64,000 nucleotides of DNA. Origin: Streptomyces sp. CB00455. GTDB taxonomy: Bacteria > Actinomycetota > Actinomycetes > Streptomycetales > Streptomycetaceae. The notes under the pieces were generated by a model. It had not been told where the DNA came from and made no database searches. It saw only the letters and a list, made by a program, of their open reading frames with translations. The position numbers were made by a program, and so were the translations under genes. Positions 18,481 through 28,858 of the stretch are shown in pieces; within the stretch, counting starts at the first letter, position 1; the number at the start of each line of letters is the position of its first letter. The DNA is taken from positions 1,178,001-1,242,000 of the forward strand of contig NZ_LIVQ01000001.1 in NCBI RefSeq assembly GCF_001905445.1, read 5' to 3'.

Positions 18481-19065
18481 GGTGGTCGAGGAGACCACGT
18501 AGACCTTGGGGTGCTCCGGGTCCGTCAGGTCGACCGTGATGTCCCGGGTGGGACGCGGGTCGGGCCGCTCCAGGCTGATCTCGTACCAGCTGGCGTGCGG
18601 GCTCCAGCTCCAGCCCGCGACCTCGGCGTCGTGCGGGGAGATGGACACGCCGGGGGTCAGCGCCTCCCGGTCGGTGCCGGCGTCGGCCAGGAAGGTGTCC
18701 AGGTCCCCGGGGGTGACCGCGAACTGCGTGAAGAGCCGGCTGGTGCGCCAGTTGTTGGTCTCCAGGAACCCCACGCGCCAGGCCTTGTCCGGGATGGGGA
18801 CCTCGTAGATGCTGCGCTGGACCTTCGAGGGCCAGCCGGGGCGCACCTTCGTCGCGCCGACCTTGGCGGCTTTGTCGCGGCCGCTCTGGCGGCTCTGCTG
18901 GGCGGAGACGGCGAGGTAGCCCGCCGGGACGCCGACCAGCAGCAGGATGATGATCGCGGTGATCCAGCGGCGCCGGACGACGTGCCTGCGGTCCTCGGAG
19001 GCCGGCGCGGGTGTCCCGCCGCCTTCGGGGGCGGGGGCCTGGTGGGGCAGGGTGGGCGGGGTCAC
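18475..19065 (-). CDS. Single-pass membrane protein of unknown function in the sugar operon
   Basis: 196 aa. The GTG at 19065 overlaps the ROK kinase stop as GTGA. A Pro/Ala-rich cytoplasmic tail (1-30), basic residues HVVRRRW and one membrane helix (about 34-52, ITAIIILLLVGVPAGYLAV) put residues 55-196 outside the cell. That part is Trp-rich (KAWRVGFLETNNWRTSRL, VAGWSWSPHASWYEISL) and unlike families I can name. Translational coupling with the transporter suggests an accessory role, but this is inference. A 7-bp repeat sits at its stop codon. Confidence 0.75.
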   Translation of the reverse strand: MTPPTLPHQAPAPEGGGTPAPASEDRRHVVRRRWITAIIILLLVGVPAGYLAVSAQQSRQSGRDKAAKVGATKVRPGWPSKVQRSIYEVPIPDKAWRVGFLETNNWRTSRLFTQFAVTPGDLDTFLADAGTDREALTPGVSISPHDAEVAGWSWSPHASWYEISLERPDPRPTRDITVDLTDPEHPKVYVVSSTTP

Positions 19066-20222
19066 TGCTGTTCCTGCTCTTCGGGTCCGGTGGCCTCGCG
19101 CCGGCCCAGCTGCGCGTAGCGCTCGTACCGCTCGACCCGGCGGCGCGTGGCGCGGCGGAAGCGGCGGGCGACGAGCCGGGCGAGGTCGGCGGCGCCGACC
19201 ATGCCGGCCTCGGGGCCGAGCTGGGCCTTGGCGATCCGCGCCTCGGGGCGGTAGCCGCGGCCGGTGAGGTGGCGGCGGAAGGCGTCCCGCGCGGGGCCGA
19301 TCAGCAGGTCGTCGGCGGCGCTGACGCCGCCGCCGATGACGAAGCAGGACGGGTCGAGCGCGGCGGCGAGGTTGGCGATGCCGACGCCGAGCCACTGGCC
19401 GATGTCCTGGAGGAGCTCGACGCACATCGCGTCGCCGTCGCGGGCGAGCTCGGTGATCAGCGGCCCCGTGATCTCGTTCACGTTGCCGCCGACCTTGGCG
19501 ATGATGTTGTGGGCGACCGGGGAGTCCGCGGCGGCGAGCTCGCGGGCCTCGCGGACCAGGGCGTTGCCCGAGCTGTACTGCTCCCAGCAGCCGCGGTTGC
19601 CGCAGGGGCAGCGGTGGCCGCCGGGGACGACCTGCATGTGGCCGAATTCGCCGGCGACCCCGTAGCGGCCGCGCTTGACCTGGCCGCCTTCCAGGATGGC
19701 GCCGCCGATGCCGGTGCCGAGGGTGATCATGACGAGGTGGTCCTCGCCCCGGCCGGCGCCGAAGCGCCATTCCGCCCAGGCCGCGGTGTTGGCGTCGTTG
19801 TCGACCATGACCGGGACCGCGAGGCGGGACTGGAGGGCGTCGCGCAGCGGCTCGTCGCGCCAGGCCAGGTGCGGGGCGAACAGGACGCGGGAGCGGTCGG
19901 CGTCGACCCAGCCGGCGGCCCCGATGCCCACCGCGTGCACGTCGTGCCGGTCGGAGAGGTCCAGCACCAGCTCGACGATGGTGTCCTCGACGACCTTGGC
20001 GCTCTTGGACTTGTCCGGGGTCTCGGCCCGGATCTTCTCCAGGATGATGCCGTCGGCGTCGACGACGCCGGCCATCACCTTGGTGCCCCCGATGTCGATG
20101 CCGACCGTCGGGACGCGGGGTGCGGTCAGGTGCGAGCGGCGCTCACGGGTCCCGACGGTCCGCAGGACGGTGCCTCGCGCCGACCCCCGGTGGGCGAGCG
20201 TGAAGTCCCGGTACGTGCTCAT
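19062..20222 (-). CDS. ROK-family sugar kinase
   Basis: 386 aa. It lacks the N-terminal helix-turn-helix of ROK repressors and has kinase features: [12 protein letters not shown] (phosphate 1 motif, about 40-51), [22 protein letters not shown], and the zinc-binding [15 protein letters not shown]. It probably phosphorylates the sugar brought in by the adjacent ABC transporter. The ATG at 20222 overlaps the ATPase stop (ATGA); an internal start near [11 protein letters not shown] would remove a poorly conserved 30-residue lead. Confidence 0.9.
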   Translation of the reverse strand: MSTYRDFTLAHRGSARGTVLRTVGTRERRSHLTAPRVPTVGIDIGGTKVMAGVVDADGIILEKIRAETPDKSKSAKVVEDTIVELVLDLSDRHDVHAVGIGAAGWVDADRSRVLFAPHLAWRDEPLRDALQSRLAVPVMVDNDANTAAWAEWRFGAGRGEDHLVMITLGTGIGGAILEGGQVKRGRYGVAGEFGHMQVVPGGHRCPCGNRGCWEQYSSGNALVREARELAAADSPVAHNIIAKVGGNVNEITGPLITELARDGDAMCVELLQDIGQWLGVGIANLAAALDPSCFVIGGGVSAADDLLIGPARDAFRRHLTGRGYRPEARIAKAQLGPEAGMVGAADLARLVARRFRRATRRRVERYERYAQLGRREATGPEEQEQQ

Positions 20223-21079
20223 CGAGTCGTGTCGTCCCTCTGGGCTGCGGTCGGGCCGGCGGGAGCCGGATCGGCTCCGCCGGGTGCGGCGTCTGGCCCC
20301 GATTCTGCCACCCGCTCCAGTTCGTGGCTCAGTTCGTCCAGCTCGGAGCCGCCCGCCATCTGCCGGGTGAGCTCGTCCAGGGTGATCGACGCACGGGTGT
20401 GGCTGCCCGCCATGGTGCCGCGCTTGAGCAGCACGAACCGGTCGCCGACCAGGTGGGCGTGGTGCGGGTTGTGGGTGATCAGCACCACGCCCAGGCCCGC
20501 GTCGCGGGCGGCGGCGACGTACTTGAGGACCACGCCGGACTGCTTGACTCCGAGGGCAGCGGTGGGCTCGTCGAGGACGAGGACCTTCGCGCCGAAGTGG
20601 ACGGCGCGGGCGATGGCCACGCACTGGCGCTCACCGCCGGACAGGGTGCCGATGGGCTGGTCGACGTCGCGCAGGTCGATGCCCATGCGCAGCATCTCGG
20701 CGCGGGTGGTCTCGCGCATGCGCTGCACGTCGAGGCGGCGCAGGGGGCCGCGGCCCCTGGTCGGCTCGGATCCCAGGAAGAAGTTCCGCCAGACGGGCAT
20801 GAGCGGGACGACGGCGAGGTCCTGATAGACGGTGGCGATGCCGCGGTCGAGGGCAGCGCGCGGGTTGGCGAGCACCGTCTCCTCCCCCTCGATCTCGAAG
20901 GATCCGGCGTCGTGCCGGTGCAGCCCTGAGATGATCTTGATGAGGGTGGACTTGCCGGCGCCGTTGTCGCCGAGGACACAGGTGATCTCGCCCGCGGAGA
21001 CCTCCAGGGACACTCCCTGGAGGGCCCGGATGTTGCCGTAGTACTTGCTGACGTCCGTCAGCTTCACCAGCGCGGTCAC
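20219..21079 (-). CDS. Sugar ABC transporter ATP-binding protein (single-domain, FrcA type)
   Basis: 286 aa ATPase with one nucleotide-binding domain, unlike the double-domain RbsA. Walker [11 protein letters not shown]-loop VYQDLAV, signature LSGGERQ, Walker [12 protein letters not shown], switch His in ITHNPHH. The C-terminal 50 residues are Ala/Pro-rich and likely disordered. GTG at 21079 overlaps the permease stop. It powers import with the permease and lipoprotein encoded just upstream. Confidence 0.92.
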   Translation of the reverse strand: MTALVKLTDVSKYYGNIRALQGVSLEVSAGEITCVLGDNGAGKSTLIKIISGLHRHDAGSFEIEGEETVLANPRAALDRGIATVYQDLAVVPLMPVWRNFFLGSEPTRGRGPLRRLDVQRMRETTRAEMLRMGIDLRDVDQPIGTLSGGERQCVAIARAVHFGAKVLVLDEPTAALGVKQSGVVLKYVAAARDAGLGVVLITHNPHHAHLVGDRFVLLKRGTMAGSHTRASITLDELTRQMAGGSELDELSHELERVAESGPDAAPGGADPAPAGPTAAQRDDTTR

Positions 21080-22107
21080 TTCGCCTCCGCCCGCTTGCGG
21101 ACCCATGCGTTGAGCAGCGTCGCGAGCAGCAGCATCGCGCCGAGGAAGAACTTGAACCAGTCCGGGTTCCACTGGGCGTAGACGATGCCGTTGCTGGTCA
21201 TGCCGAAGATGAAGGCGCCGACCGCCGAGCCGATGGCCGAGCCGTAACCGCCGGTCATCAGGCAGCCGCCGATGACGGCCGCGATGATGTACAGGAACTC
21301 GTTGCCGACGCCCTCGCCCGACTGGACCACGTCGAACGAGAAGAGGATGTGCTGCCCGGAGATCCAGGCGCACAGGGCGACGCCCATGTAGAGGCCGATG
21401 CGGGTCTTCACGACGGGTACGCCGGTCGCCCGGGCCGCGTCGGCGCCGCCGCCCACCGCGAAGATCCAGTTTCCGGCGCGGGTGCGCAGCAGGATCCAGG
21501 TGGCCACGGCGACCAGGGCGAACCACCACAGGATGGTGACCTTCAGGGTGACCGAGCCGATGGTCCACTGGGAGGCGAAGAGCGCGCGGGCGGAGGAGAA
21601 GCCCTCCATGTCGGCGATGGTCTTGGTGGAGACCGAACCGCTGATCAGCTTGGTGAACCCGAGGTTCAGGCCGGTCAGCATCAGGAAGGTGCCCAGCGTG
21701 ATGATGAAGCTCGGCAGTCCGGTACGCGTGAGCATGAAGCCGTTGAAGAAGCCGATGGCCAGGGTGACCAGCAGCGAGACCAGGACGCCGACCCAGACGT
21801 CGGCGGTCAACTGGTAGCTGAACATCGAGCTCAGCAGCGCCGAGGTGGTGACCATGACGCCGGCGGAGAGGTCGAACTCCCCGCCGATCATCAGCAGGGC
21901 CACCGGGACGGCCATGATCCCGATGGTGGAGGCCGAGTAGAGGACCGTGCTGAGGCTGGAGGCCCGCAGGAAGCTGTCCGCGGCGAAGGAGAAGAAGACG
22001 AAGACCGCGGCGGCTCCGACCACCGCGCCCAGCTCGGGTCGGCCGAGCAGTTTGCGGACCACGGACGTGGGCGCGAGCCGTTCGTCCGCGGCGGCGGCGG
22101 CGCTCAT
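21076..22107 (-). CDS. Sugar ABC transporter permease (RbsC/FrcC/XylH family)
   Basis: 343 aa with about ten hydrophobic segments. Family stretches include [40 protein letters not shown] and [19 protein letters not shown]. The ATG at 22107 overlaps the binding-protein stop as ATGA. It forms the channel for a monosaccharide or cyclitol; substrate unknown. Confidence 0.93.
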   Translation of the reverse strand: MSAAAAADERLAPTSVVRKLLGRPELGAVVGAAAVFVFFSFAADSFLRASSLSTVLYSASTIGIMAVPVALLMIGGEFDLSAGVMVTTSALLSSMFSYQLTADVWVGVLVSLLVTLAIGFFNGFMLTRTGLPSFIITLGTFLMLTGLNLGFTKLISGSVSTKTIADMEGFSSARALFASQWTIGSVTLKVTILWWFALVAVATWILLRTRAGNWIFAVGGGADAARATGVPVVKTRIGLYMGVALCAWISGQHILFSFDVVQSGEGVGNEFLYIIAAVIGGCLMTGGYGSAIGSAVGAFIFGMTSNGIVYAQWNPDWFKFFLGAMLLLATLLNAWVRKRAEAK

Positions 22108-23114
22108 CGGCTGCCCCGCTTGATGTACTCCTCCAGTGCGGCGGCTTCGGCGCCCGTGACGATCTGCGGTCCGGTCAGGACCGGACGGCCGCCGCCGAGC
22201 ACGTCCGCGTTGTAGCGGCGCAGCCACAGCAGGTCGATCGCCTCGTAGCCCTGGAGGTAGGGCTGCTGGTCGACGGCGAAGCCGAGGACGCCGGACTTCA
22301 GGTCGCGGGCGACGGAGTCGTTGAGGTCGAAGGTGTCCACCTCGGCCTTGCTGCCGGCGGCCTCCTTCGCCTTGACGGCGGTGGGCGCGAAGGGCGCGCC
22401 GAGGGTGAGGATCGCGTCGATCGACGGGTCGGCCTGCAGCTTGGCCTGGAGGGCGGCCTGGACGGAGGGCATGTTGGTGCCCTCGACGTACAGGTTCTCC
22501 ATGGCGCCGCCGAAGGTCTTCTTCGCGCCGGCGCAGCGCTGTTCGTGGCCCACGTTGCCCTGCTCGTGCAGGACGCAGACGGCCTTCTTCTTGCCTCGCT
22601 CGGTGAGCTCGGTGCCGACCGCCTCGCCGGCGATCTGCTCGTCCTGGCCGATGTGGGTCAGTGCCCCGTACTCGGCGGACTGGGCGGAGCCGGAGTTGAC
22701 GGTGACCACCGGGATGCCCGCCTTGACGGCCTTGGCGATGACGTCCTTGAGGGCTTCCGGTTTGGCGAGACTGACCACGATCCCGTCGACCTTCTGGTCG
22801 ATGGCGTTCTGTACGAACTGCGCCTGCTGCTGAGCCTGGTCGTCGTGGGCGTAGACGAAGTTGATGTTGTCCTTCGCCGCGGCCTCCTTGGCGCCCTTCT
22901 GGACGATGTCCCAGAAGGTGTCGCCGTCCCCCGCGTGGGTCACCATGGCGAAGGTCCAGCGCGGGGTGGACACGGCCGGCCGGCCCGCCTCGGCGGCCTT
23001 CGCCCGCTCCTCGGCGCGCTTGCCGCCCGTACTGCTGCAGCCCGCGAGCGAGGCTCCCAGTACCGCCGCGAGCACGGCGCCCACGACGCGTACCCCTGTC
23101 CGAACCCTAGCCAC
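22104..23114 (-). CDS. Sugar-binding lipoprotein of the ABC importer
   Basis: 336 aa periplasmic-binding-protein-like type 4 fold. Lipobox LAGC gives Cys26. Diagnostic segments are [34 protein letters not shown] and [12 protein letters not shown], then [18 protein letters not shown] near the end. It is the first gene of a five-gene coupled operon (23114 to 18475) and faces a divergent Gfo/Idh/MocA dehydrogenase across 142 bp, which suggests a sugar or inositol-like ligand. Confidence 0.92.
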   Translation of the reverse strand: MARVRTGVRVVGAVLAAVLGASLAGCSSTGGKRAEERAKAAEAGRPAVSTPRWTFAMVTHAGDGDTFWDIVQKGAKEAAAKDNINFVYAHDDQAQQQAQFVQNAIDQKVDGIVVSLAKPEALKDVIAKAVKAGIPVVTVNSGSAQSAEYGALTHIGQDEQIAGEAVGTELTERGKKKAVCVLHEQGNVGHEQRCAGAKKTFGGAMENLYVEGTNMPSVQAALQAKLQADPSIDAILTLGAPFAPTAVKAKEAAGSKAEVDTFDLNDSVARDLKSGVLGFAVDQQPYLQGYEAIDLLWLRRYNADVLGGGRPVLTGPQIVTGAEAAALEEYIKRGSR

Positions 23115-23256
23115 GTCGCCGCGCCCTTCCCTCGTCCGTCATCATTCGGTCATTCCGGTTCCAGCCGCCCAGTATCCGCCACAGTGGACCATGAGGGGTC
23201 ATCGGGGCGGGTGCGCGCGGATTGACAGGTCCCCCGTACGGGGTCAGGTTGAGTGC

Positions 23257-24261
23257 ATGCGCATCGGGCTCATCGGAACGGGCCGGATCGGGTCCTTCCA
23301 CGCGGCGGCGCTGGCCCGCCGGGCGGACGCGGGCTCGCTCCTGCTGGCCGATGCCGACCCGGCGCGGGCCGTGCGCCTCGCCGACCGGCTCGGCGCCACC
23401 GCCGCGCCCTCCGTGGAGCAGGTCTTCACCTGGGGCGTGGACGCCGTGGTCGTGGCCTGCGCCACCGAGGGGCACGCGGAGCTCGTGGTCCGGGCCGTGC
23501 GCGGCGGCCTTCCGGTGTTCTGCGAGAAGCCGCTGGCCACGGACCTGGCCCGGACCCTGGCGGTGCTGCGCGAGGTGGAGGCGCACGGCGGGGTGCTCCA
23601 GCTGGGCTTCATGCGGCGCTTCGACGCGGGCTGCCGCACGGCCCGGGAGCTGGTCCGCTCGGGCGCCCTGGGCCGGCTGCACACCGTACGCACGATGACG
23701 GCCGATCCGTCCCCGCCGCCCGCCGGCTATCTGGCGACTTCCGGCGGCCTGTACCGGGACTGCCTGGTGCACGACTTCGACATCGTGCGCTGGGTGACCG
23801 GGCACGAGGTGGCCGAGGTGTACGCGACCGGTTCGGACGCGGGAGGGGCCGTGTTCCGGGAGGCGGGGGACATCGACACGGCCGCGGCCGTGCTCACCCT
23901 GGACGACGGGACGCTGGTCACGGCGACCGGCACCCGGTGCAACGGCGCCGGCTACGACGTCCGGATGGAGCTGGCCGGGGAGCGGGACCAGGTCTCCGCC
24001 GGGCTGGACGACCGTACGCCCATCGCCTCGACCGAACCGCAGGGACCGCCCCCGGCGAGCAAGCCGTGGACGGGCTTCCTGGAGCGGTTCGGTCCGGCGT
24101 ACGAGGCGGAACTCGCGGCCTTCGTGCGCCTGGTGCGCGGCGAGGGGGCCAATCCGTGCGACGGCCGGGAGGCGCTCGCCGCGCTGCGGGTCGCGGAGGC
24201 GTGCGAACTCTCGCGTCGCGAGCGGCGTCCGGTCCGGCTGGAGGAACTCCCGGACCTGTGA
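23257..24261 (+). CDS. Gfo/Idh/MocA-family oxidoreductase (inositol 2-dehydrogenase-like)
   Basis: 334 aa NAD(P)-dependent dehydrogenase. The Rossmann motif GLIGTGRIGSFHA is at 4-16 and the catalytic-lysine motif CEKPLATD at about 89-96. The C-terminal half contains FMRRFDAG, DCLVHDFDIVRW (the conserved His-Asp region) and the usual beta-sheet domain. ATG at 23257 matches the family start. It is divergent from the sugar importer operon and probably oxidises the imported cyclitol or sugar. Confidence 0.9.
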   Translation: MRIGLIGTGRIGSFHAAALARRADAGSLLLADADPARAVRLADRLGATAAPSVEQVFTWGVDAVVVACATEGHAELVVRAVRGGLPVFCEKPLATDLARTLAVLREVEAHGGVLQLGFMRRFDAGCRTARELVRSGALGRLHTVRTMTADPSPPPAGYLATSGGLYRDCLVHDFDIVRWVTGHEVAEVYATGSDAGGAVFREAGDIDTAAAVLTLDDGTLVTATGTRCNGAGYDVRMELAGERDQVSAGLDDRTPIASTEPQGPPPASKPWTGFLERFGPAYEAELAAFVRLVRGEGANPCDGREALAALRVAEACELSRRERRPVRLEELPDL

Positions 24262-24342
24262 ACGGAGGGCTCCCGGCGGCGGCATGGGGGCCAGCGTACG
24301 GGCCCCTTCCCGGAACCGGACGGGCATGATCCGGCCATTTGC

Positions 24343-25263
24343 TCAGCCCGCGGCGCGGCGCCCCCAGGCCGTCCCGGCCAGGACGAGGCCGGCCCCGGCG
24401 AGTCCGAGCGGCCCGAGGTGCTCGCCCCCGATGACGATGCCGGCGGCGGCCGCCCACAGCGGCTCCGTGCCGAGCAGCAGGCTGACCCGGGAGGGGGAGG
24501 TGCGGCGCAGGGCCCACGTCTGCACGAAGAAGGCGAAGAGGGTGCACAAGACGGACAGGAAGACGAGACCCGCCCATTGCGGGGCGCCGAAGCCGGCGGC
24601 CGCTGCCCACGGGCTGTCCCCGCTGCCCGGAGTCGCGGCCAGCAGGGCGAAGACGAGGACGGCTCCGCCGAGCTGGACGGTGGTGAGGGAGAGCGGGTCG
24701 GCGTCCTCAAGGGCCTTCATCCGGGCCGTGAGCAGCACGTTCACCGTGCGGGCGAGGGCGGCGCCGAGGATCAGCAGGTCGCCTGCGCCGGGCGCGGTGA
24801 ATCCCGCGCCCTGGGTGAGGAGGACGACTCCGGCGACCGAGACGGCGGCCGCGCCCAGGAAGGCGGCCGGGGGCCGGACCCGGCGCACCGCGGCCTCGGC
24901 GAGCGGGGTGAAGACCATGGTCAGGCTGATGATCAGCCCGGCGTTGGTGGCGGAGGTGTGGACGACCCCGTAGGTCTCCAGGAGGAAGATCCCGCCCAGT
25001 ACGAGGCCCAGCAGCCCCCCGCCGCGCAGCTGCGCAGGGGTCAGCGCCCGCAGTCGCCGCCGGCCGGCCAGGGCCAGGACGGGCAGCACCAGCGCGAAGC
25101 GCAGCACCAGTACGGCGATGACGGTGTGCGCGGTGGTGACGCCCTTGGCCGCGAGGTAGCTGCCGCCCCAGACGACGGCGACGGCCAGGACGGGCAGGTC
25201 GGCGAGCCAGGCCCGCCGGGGGGCCGGGGGTCCTGCGACGAGGGCGGGCGAGGTCACGGTCAC
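24343..25263 (-). CDS. EamA/DMT-family transporter
   Basis: 306 aa with ten predicted membrane segments arranged as two EamA repeats; AVVWGGSYLAAKGV marks the first repeat and ALCTLFAF-like residues (LCTLFAFFVQTWALRRTS) the second. Such proteins export amino acids or other small metabolites. GTG at 25263 has GGAGA seven bases upstream and begins close to the first helix; an alternative start at 25311 adds 16 residues. It is unlinked in function to its neighbours. Confidence 0.87.
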   Translation of the reverse strand: MTVTSPALVAGPPAPRRAWLADLPVLAVAVVWGGSYLAAKGVTTAHTVIAVLVLRFALVLPVLALAGRRRLRALTPAQLRGGGLLGLVLGGIFLLETYGVVHTSATNAGLIISLTMVFTPLAEAAVRRVRPPAAFLGAAAVSVAGVVLLTQGAGFTAPGAGDLLILGAALARTVNVLLTARMKALEDADPLSLTTVQLGGAVLVFALLAATPGSGDSPWAAAAGFGAPQWAGLVFLSVLCTLFAFFVQTWALRRTSPSRVSLLLGTEPLWAAAAGIVIGGEHLGPLGLAGAGLVLAGTAWGRRAAG

Positions 25264-25348
25264 CGGGTGTCTCCATCGGCGGTCAGGGGTGGAGACTTCG
25301 GCGGCTCGCACGGGAGGCGGCCACGGTATCGGAGGCGATCACGCCCGG

Positions 25349-25392
25349 CGACCCGTTTCCCCGCGACCCGTTTCCCCGCGACCCGTTTCCCG
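25349..25392. repeat. Tandem 15-bp repeat, about 2.9 copies
   Basis: The unit CGACCCGTTTCCCCG starts at 25349, 25364 and 25379, the last copy lacking one base. It lies upstream of the EamA gene in a non-coding stretch (25264-25490). Confidence 0.85.
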
Positions 25393-25446
25393 ACGGTCAT
25401 GGCCGCCGCCGTCCCCGGTCCCACGGCGAGCGGTTGGCCCCGCGAC

Positions 25447-25472
25447 GAGGTCCGGCGGTGAGGTCCGGCGGT
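25447..25472. repeat. Tandem 13-bp repeat x2
   Basis: GAGGTCCGGCGGT is repeated exactly at 25447-25459 and 25460-25472, near the 3' end of the reductase gene. Function unknown. Confidence 0.75.
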
Positions 25473-25490
25473 GAGCGGGCCCCGGCGGGG

Positions 25491-26108
25491 TCAGTCCGCG
25501 AAGGTGCCGAAAGCGGCACGGCCCGTCGGCCGGTAGGTGTGGATGGCCGTGCCGCGGGAGGTGGTGCGGGAGGCCGTCAGTTCACAGGCCGTCGGCAGGC
25601 CGCCCGTGGGGAACAGCCTGCGTCCGGCTCCCAGGAAGACGGGGAAGACCAGCAGGTTCAGTTCCTCCACGAGGTCGCGGGCCAGTAGCCACTGCGCGAG
25701 CGCGCCGCTGCCGTGCACCTGCAGCTCGCCGTCGAGCGCGTCCTTGACCCTGATGATCTCGCTCTGGAGGTGCTCGCCGTCGAGGACGGTCGCCGGGCCC
25801 CAGGCCGGGGCCTTCAGAGTGGTGGAGGCCACGTACTTCGGCAGTCGGTTCAGCCGGCGGGCGACCGGATCGCCCGGGTCGTCGTGCTGCGGCCAGTGCC
25901 GCGCGAACATCTCGTACGTCCGCCGCCCGAGCAGGAACGCCCCCGCCCGGCCGAAGAGGCCGCTGACGAACTCCCCCATGCCCTCGTCGGCGAACGGCAC
26001 CAGCCACCCCCCGTACGCGAACCCGCCGGTGCGGTCCTCCTCCGGTCCTCCCGGCGCCTGCATTACGCCGTCGAGGGTCAGGAAGGTGGTGAGGGTCAGC
26101 TTGCCCAT
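25491..26108 (-). CDS. RibD C-terminal/dihydrofolate reductase-like protein
   Basis: 205 aa, soluble. It begins with the family signature GKLTLTTFLTLDGVMQAPGG, continues with FLLGRRTYEMFARHWP and ends with the nucleotide-binding region LQVHGSGALAQWLL and FPVFLGAGRRLFP. These YyaP/YwjB-like proteins have the RibD reductase fold, probably bind NADPH, and act on unknown substrates. The ATG at 26108 is the family start; residues upstream read through a repeat-rich region. Confidence 0.87.
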   Translation of the reverse strand: MGKLTLTTFLTLDGVMQAPGGPEEDRTGGFAYGGWLVPFADEGMGEFVSGLFGRAGAFLLGRRTYEMFARHWPQHDDPGDPVARRLNRLPKYVASTTLKAPAWGPATVLDGEHLQSEIIRVKDALDGELQVHGSGALAQWLLARDLVEELNLLVFPVFLGAGRRLFPTGGLPTACELTASRTTSRGTAIHTYRPTGRAAFGTFAD

Positions 26109-26320
26109 GGCTCTGCGCTCCTGGATCGGTTCCGTCTTGCCGGTGTTCCCGGGACCAGACTCCAGGGCCGCGGCGCACTCACCGGTGCGGCGCGCGAGGA
26201 ACGCGGCGTCTGCTTCCCGCACCGGCGACGGCGCCGCGTACGCGGGAGGGGCGCACCCGGCGGGGGGTGCGCCCCTCGGGGCCGTGCGCAGGGCGCCCGC
26301 CCCGGGGGTGCCGGCCCCCC

Positions 26321-26368
26321 GGGGCGGGCGCGTCACGGGGCGGGCGCGTCACGGGGCGGGCGCGTCAC
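26321..26368. repeat. Tandem 16-bp repeat x3
   Basis: GGGGCGGGCGCGTCAC occurs three times in exact tandem (26321, 26337, 26353), with a degenerate fourth copy running toward the allantoicase stop codon at 26382. It lies in the 273-bp gap 3' of allantoicase and 5' of the reductase gene. Confidence 0.85.
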
Positions 26369-26381
26369 GGAGCGGGCGGGG

Positions 26382-27494
26382 TCAGCCGCCCAGCTCCTGG
26401 TGGCGGGCGGCGAAGGCGGCCGAGCCGGCCTGCGTCGGCGAGCCGAACAGGCGCAGGCGGGAGAAGCCGCCGTCGGGGAAGATGTCGATCCGCACGTGCG
26501 TGCCGACCGCCGGGGTGTCCAGCACGAAGCGGTGGTTGGTGTCGGGCTGCAGGCGGGTGCGCGGCAGGAACTGCGTCCACTCGCCGTCCTCGCCCGTCTT
26601 GACCGACAGCGAGGCCCAGCCCGCCGCGTTGCCCTTGAGGTAGGCGGTGTCGATCTCGACGGCGCGGATCTCGGACTCGGTCACCAGCCGGTAGCGGATC
26701 CAGTCGTTGCCGTTGTCACGGCGGCGGGCGGTCTCCCAGCCGTCGTCCATCTTGCGGGAGCGGCCCGGATTGATGGTGTTGGACGGCGGGGAGTAGAAGC
26801 GGTTGGACGCGTTCTCCACCGAGCCGCCGTTCTCCAGGGCGACGACGTCGAAGGTGCCGAGCGCGGCGAGCCACTTCGGGTCGGGGCGGACCTCGCCGTA
26901 AACGCGCAGGCGGGCGACACCGCCGTCCGGGTGCTGGTTCAGGCGCAGGTGCGTGAAGCGCTGCTCGGCGTTCACCTCGAAGCCGTTGGCCGCGTGGCCG
27001 CCGACGGGGGTGCGCTCGACCAGGGTCGTCCACTTCACGTCGCCGGACAGGAGCTCCTGCGCCGTCGGGGAGCCCGCCACCGAGGCGCCCTGCACCGATA
27101 CGGCCTGCGGCATGTTGCCGCGGAAGTGGGCGGTGTCGACGACGATGCCGCGGATGACGCCCGGGGCGCCCAGGCGGATCAGGGCGTAGTCGTGGTCCTC
27201 GGCGGTCGGCCAGGGCTGCTCGGCCGAGACGCCGCGGCGGCGGCGGGTCTCCCAGCCATCCATGACCTTGCCCTTGTGGCCGAAGTGCTCGGGGTCGAAG
27301 TGCGCGGCCTCGGCGATGAGCAGGTTCTCGCGCTCGGCGAAGAACTCGTCGTTGGCGGCGATGACACCGGCGCCCAGCTCGCGGGCGGCGAGATTGGCGT
27401 ACTGGGTGAACGGGAAGTCCGCGGTGCGGTAGTCCGCGTACGGGTCGCCGCCTCCGTACGGGTTCGCGTTGCCGGTGAAGGATGCGATCGCCAC
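26382..27494 (-). CDS. alc: Allantoicase
   Basis: 370 aa with two repeats of the allantoicase fold, each carrying a KVMDGWETRRRR-like box (KMDDGWETARRRDN in repeat 2) and an RLRVYGEV-like end (RLRLFGSP in repeat 2). It hydrolyses allantoate to ureidoglycolate and urea. The GTG at 27494 lies 2 bp after the allantoinase stop, so the genes are cotranscribed. It supplies ureidoglycolate, whose breakdown gives glyoxylate for the carboligase or malate synthase encoded nearby. Confidence 0.94.
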   Translation of the reverse strand: MAIASFTGNANPYGGGDPYADYRTADFPFTQYANLAARELGAGVIAANDEFFAERENLLIAEAAHFDPEHFGHKGKVMDGWETRRRRGVSAEQPWPTAEDHDYALIRLGAPGVIRGIVVDTAHFRGNMPQAVSVQGASVAGSPTAQELLSGDVKWTTLVERTPVGGHAANGFEVNAEQRFTHLRLNQHPDGGVARLRVYGEVRPDPKWLAALGTFDVVALENGGSVENASNRFYSPPSNTINPGRSRKMDDGWETARRRDNGNDWIRYRLVTESEIRAVEIDTAYLKGNAAGWASLSVKTGEDGEWTQFLPRTRLQPDTNHRFVLDTPAVGTHVRIDIFPDGGFSRLRLFGSPTQAGSAAFAARHQELGG

Positions 27495-27496
27495 TG

Positions 27497-28840
27497 TCAG
27501 TTCTGCCTTTCGAGGAGGAGGCCCGTGGGCCCGGTCGGGGTGCCGTGGTCGGCGATCTGCGTGCCGCGCAGCCAGGTGGACTTCACGACGCCGTGCAGGG
27601 TCTTGCCCGCGTACGCCGTGACCTGGTTGCGGTGGTGGAGGTGGGCCGGGTCCACGGTGAAGGTCTCTTCGGGGGCCAGTACCGCGAAGTCGGCGTCGCG
27701 GCCGGCTTCGATGGCGCCCTTGCGGCTCAGGCCGGCCAGCTCCGCGGGGGCGGCGGACATCCAGCGGACGACGTCCTCCAGGGTGCGGCCGCGCCTGCGC
27801 GCCTCGGTCCAGATGGCGGGGAGGCCCAGCTGGAGGGAGGAGATGCCGCCCCAGGCGGTGGAGAAGTCGCGGGTCTTGAGGTCCGCGGTGGAGGGCGAGT
27901 GGTCGGAGACGATGCAGTCGATGGTGCCGTCGGCGAGCGCGTCCCACAGCAGGTCCTGGTTGGCGGCCTCGCGGATGGGCGGGCAGCACTTGAACTCGCT
28001 GGCTCCGTCGGGCACTTCCTCCGCGGTGAGGGTGAGGTAGTGCGGGCAGGACTCGACGGTGATCCGCACGCCTTCGGCCTTGGCGGCGGCGATCAGCGGC
28101 AGCGCGTCGGAGGACGACAGGTGCAGCACGTGGACGCGGGCGTCCAGCCGCCTGGCCTGGGCGATCAGGTTGCCGATCGCGGTGTTCTCGGCGTCGCGCG
28201 GGCGGGAGGCGAGGAAGTCGGCGTACTTGGGGCCGGGGACGACGGGCGCGGCGTCGAGGTGGTGCGGGTCCTCGGCGTGCACGATCATCAGGCCGCCGAA
28301 GCCGGCGACCTCGGCGAGGGAGGCGGCGAGCTGCTCCTGGTCGAGCTCGGGGAACTCCTCGACGCCCGAGGGCGACAGGAAGCACTTGAAGCCGAAGACG
28401 CCGGCGTCGTGCAGCGGGCGCAGGTCCTTGACGTTGTCCGGCAGGGCCCCGCCCCAGAAGCCGACGTCCACGTGCGCCTTGGCGCGGGCGACCTCCTGCT
28501 TGACGCGCAGGTTGTCGGTCGTGGTGGTCGGGGGCAGGGAGTTCAGCGGCATGTCGAGGAGCGTGGTGATGCCTCCGGCCGCGGCGGCGCGGGTCGCCGT
28601 CCAGAAGCCTTCCCACTCGGTGCGGCCCGGGTCGTTCACGTGGACGTGGGTGTCGACCAGGCCGGGGAGCAGGACGTCGTCGCCGAAGTCCTCCAGCCGG
28701 GCTCCGGCCGGTACCTCGGCCCCGTGCGCCAGCACGGCCGTGATCTTCCCGCCGGCGACGGCCACCGAAGCGGCGCGCGTCCCCTCGGGGGTGATGACGC
28801 GCGTCGAGCGCAGTACCAGTTCCACAGCCGCGTCGGCCAC
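27497..28840 (-). CDS. allB: Allantoinase
   Basis: 447 aa metal-dependent cyclic amidohydrolase that opens allantoin to allantoate. Metal ligands are His65 and His67 in DTHVHVND, the carboxylated Lys152 in [10 protein letters not shown], further His in VHAEDPHH and LHLSSSDAL, and Asp in SDHSPS. GTG at 28840 has GGGGAGG upstream. A likely promoter (TTGACG-N17-AAGACT on the minus strand) and two palindromic operators lie upstream. Confidence 0.96.
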   Translation of the reverse strand: MADAAVELVLRSTRVITPEGTRAASVAVAGGKITAVLAHGAEVPAGARLEDFGDDVLLPGLVDTHVHVNDPGRTEWEGFWTATRAAAAGGITTLLDMPLNSLPPTTTTDNLRVKQEVARAKAHVDVGFWGGALPDNVKDLRPLHDAGVFGFKCFLSPSGVEEFPELDQEQLAASLAEVAGFGGLMIVHAEDPHHLDAAPVVPGPKYADFLASRPRDAENTAIGNLIAQARRLDARVHVLHLSSSDALPLIAAAKAEGVRITVESCPHYLTLTAEEVPDGASEFKCCPPIREAANQDLLWDALADGTIDCIVSDHSPSTADLKTRDFSTAWGGISSLQLGLPAIWTEARRRGRTLEDVVRWMSAAPAELAGLSRKGAIEAGRDADFAVLAPEETFTVDPAHLHHRNQVTAYAGKTLHGVVKSTWLRGTQIADHGTPTGPTGLLLERQN

Positions 28841-28858
28841 CGGAACCTCCCCATCTAC

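Noticed and set aside
25349..25392. Possible CRISPR-like array
   Set aside because: The 15-bp units are directly adjacent with no spacers and no cas genes nearby.
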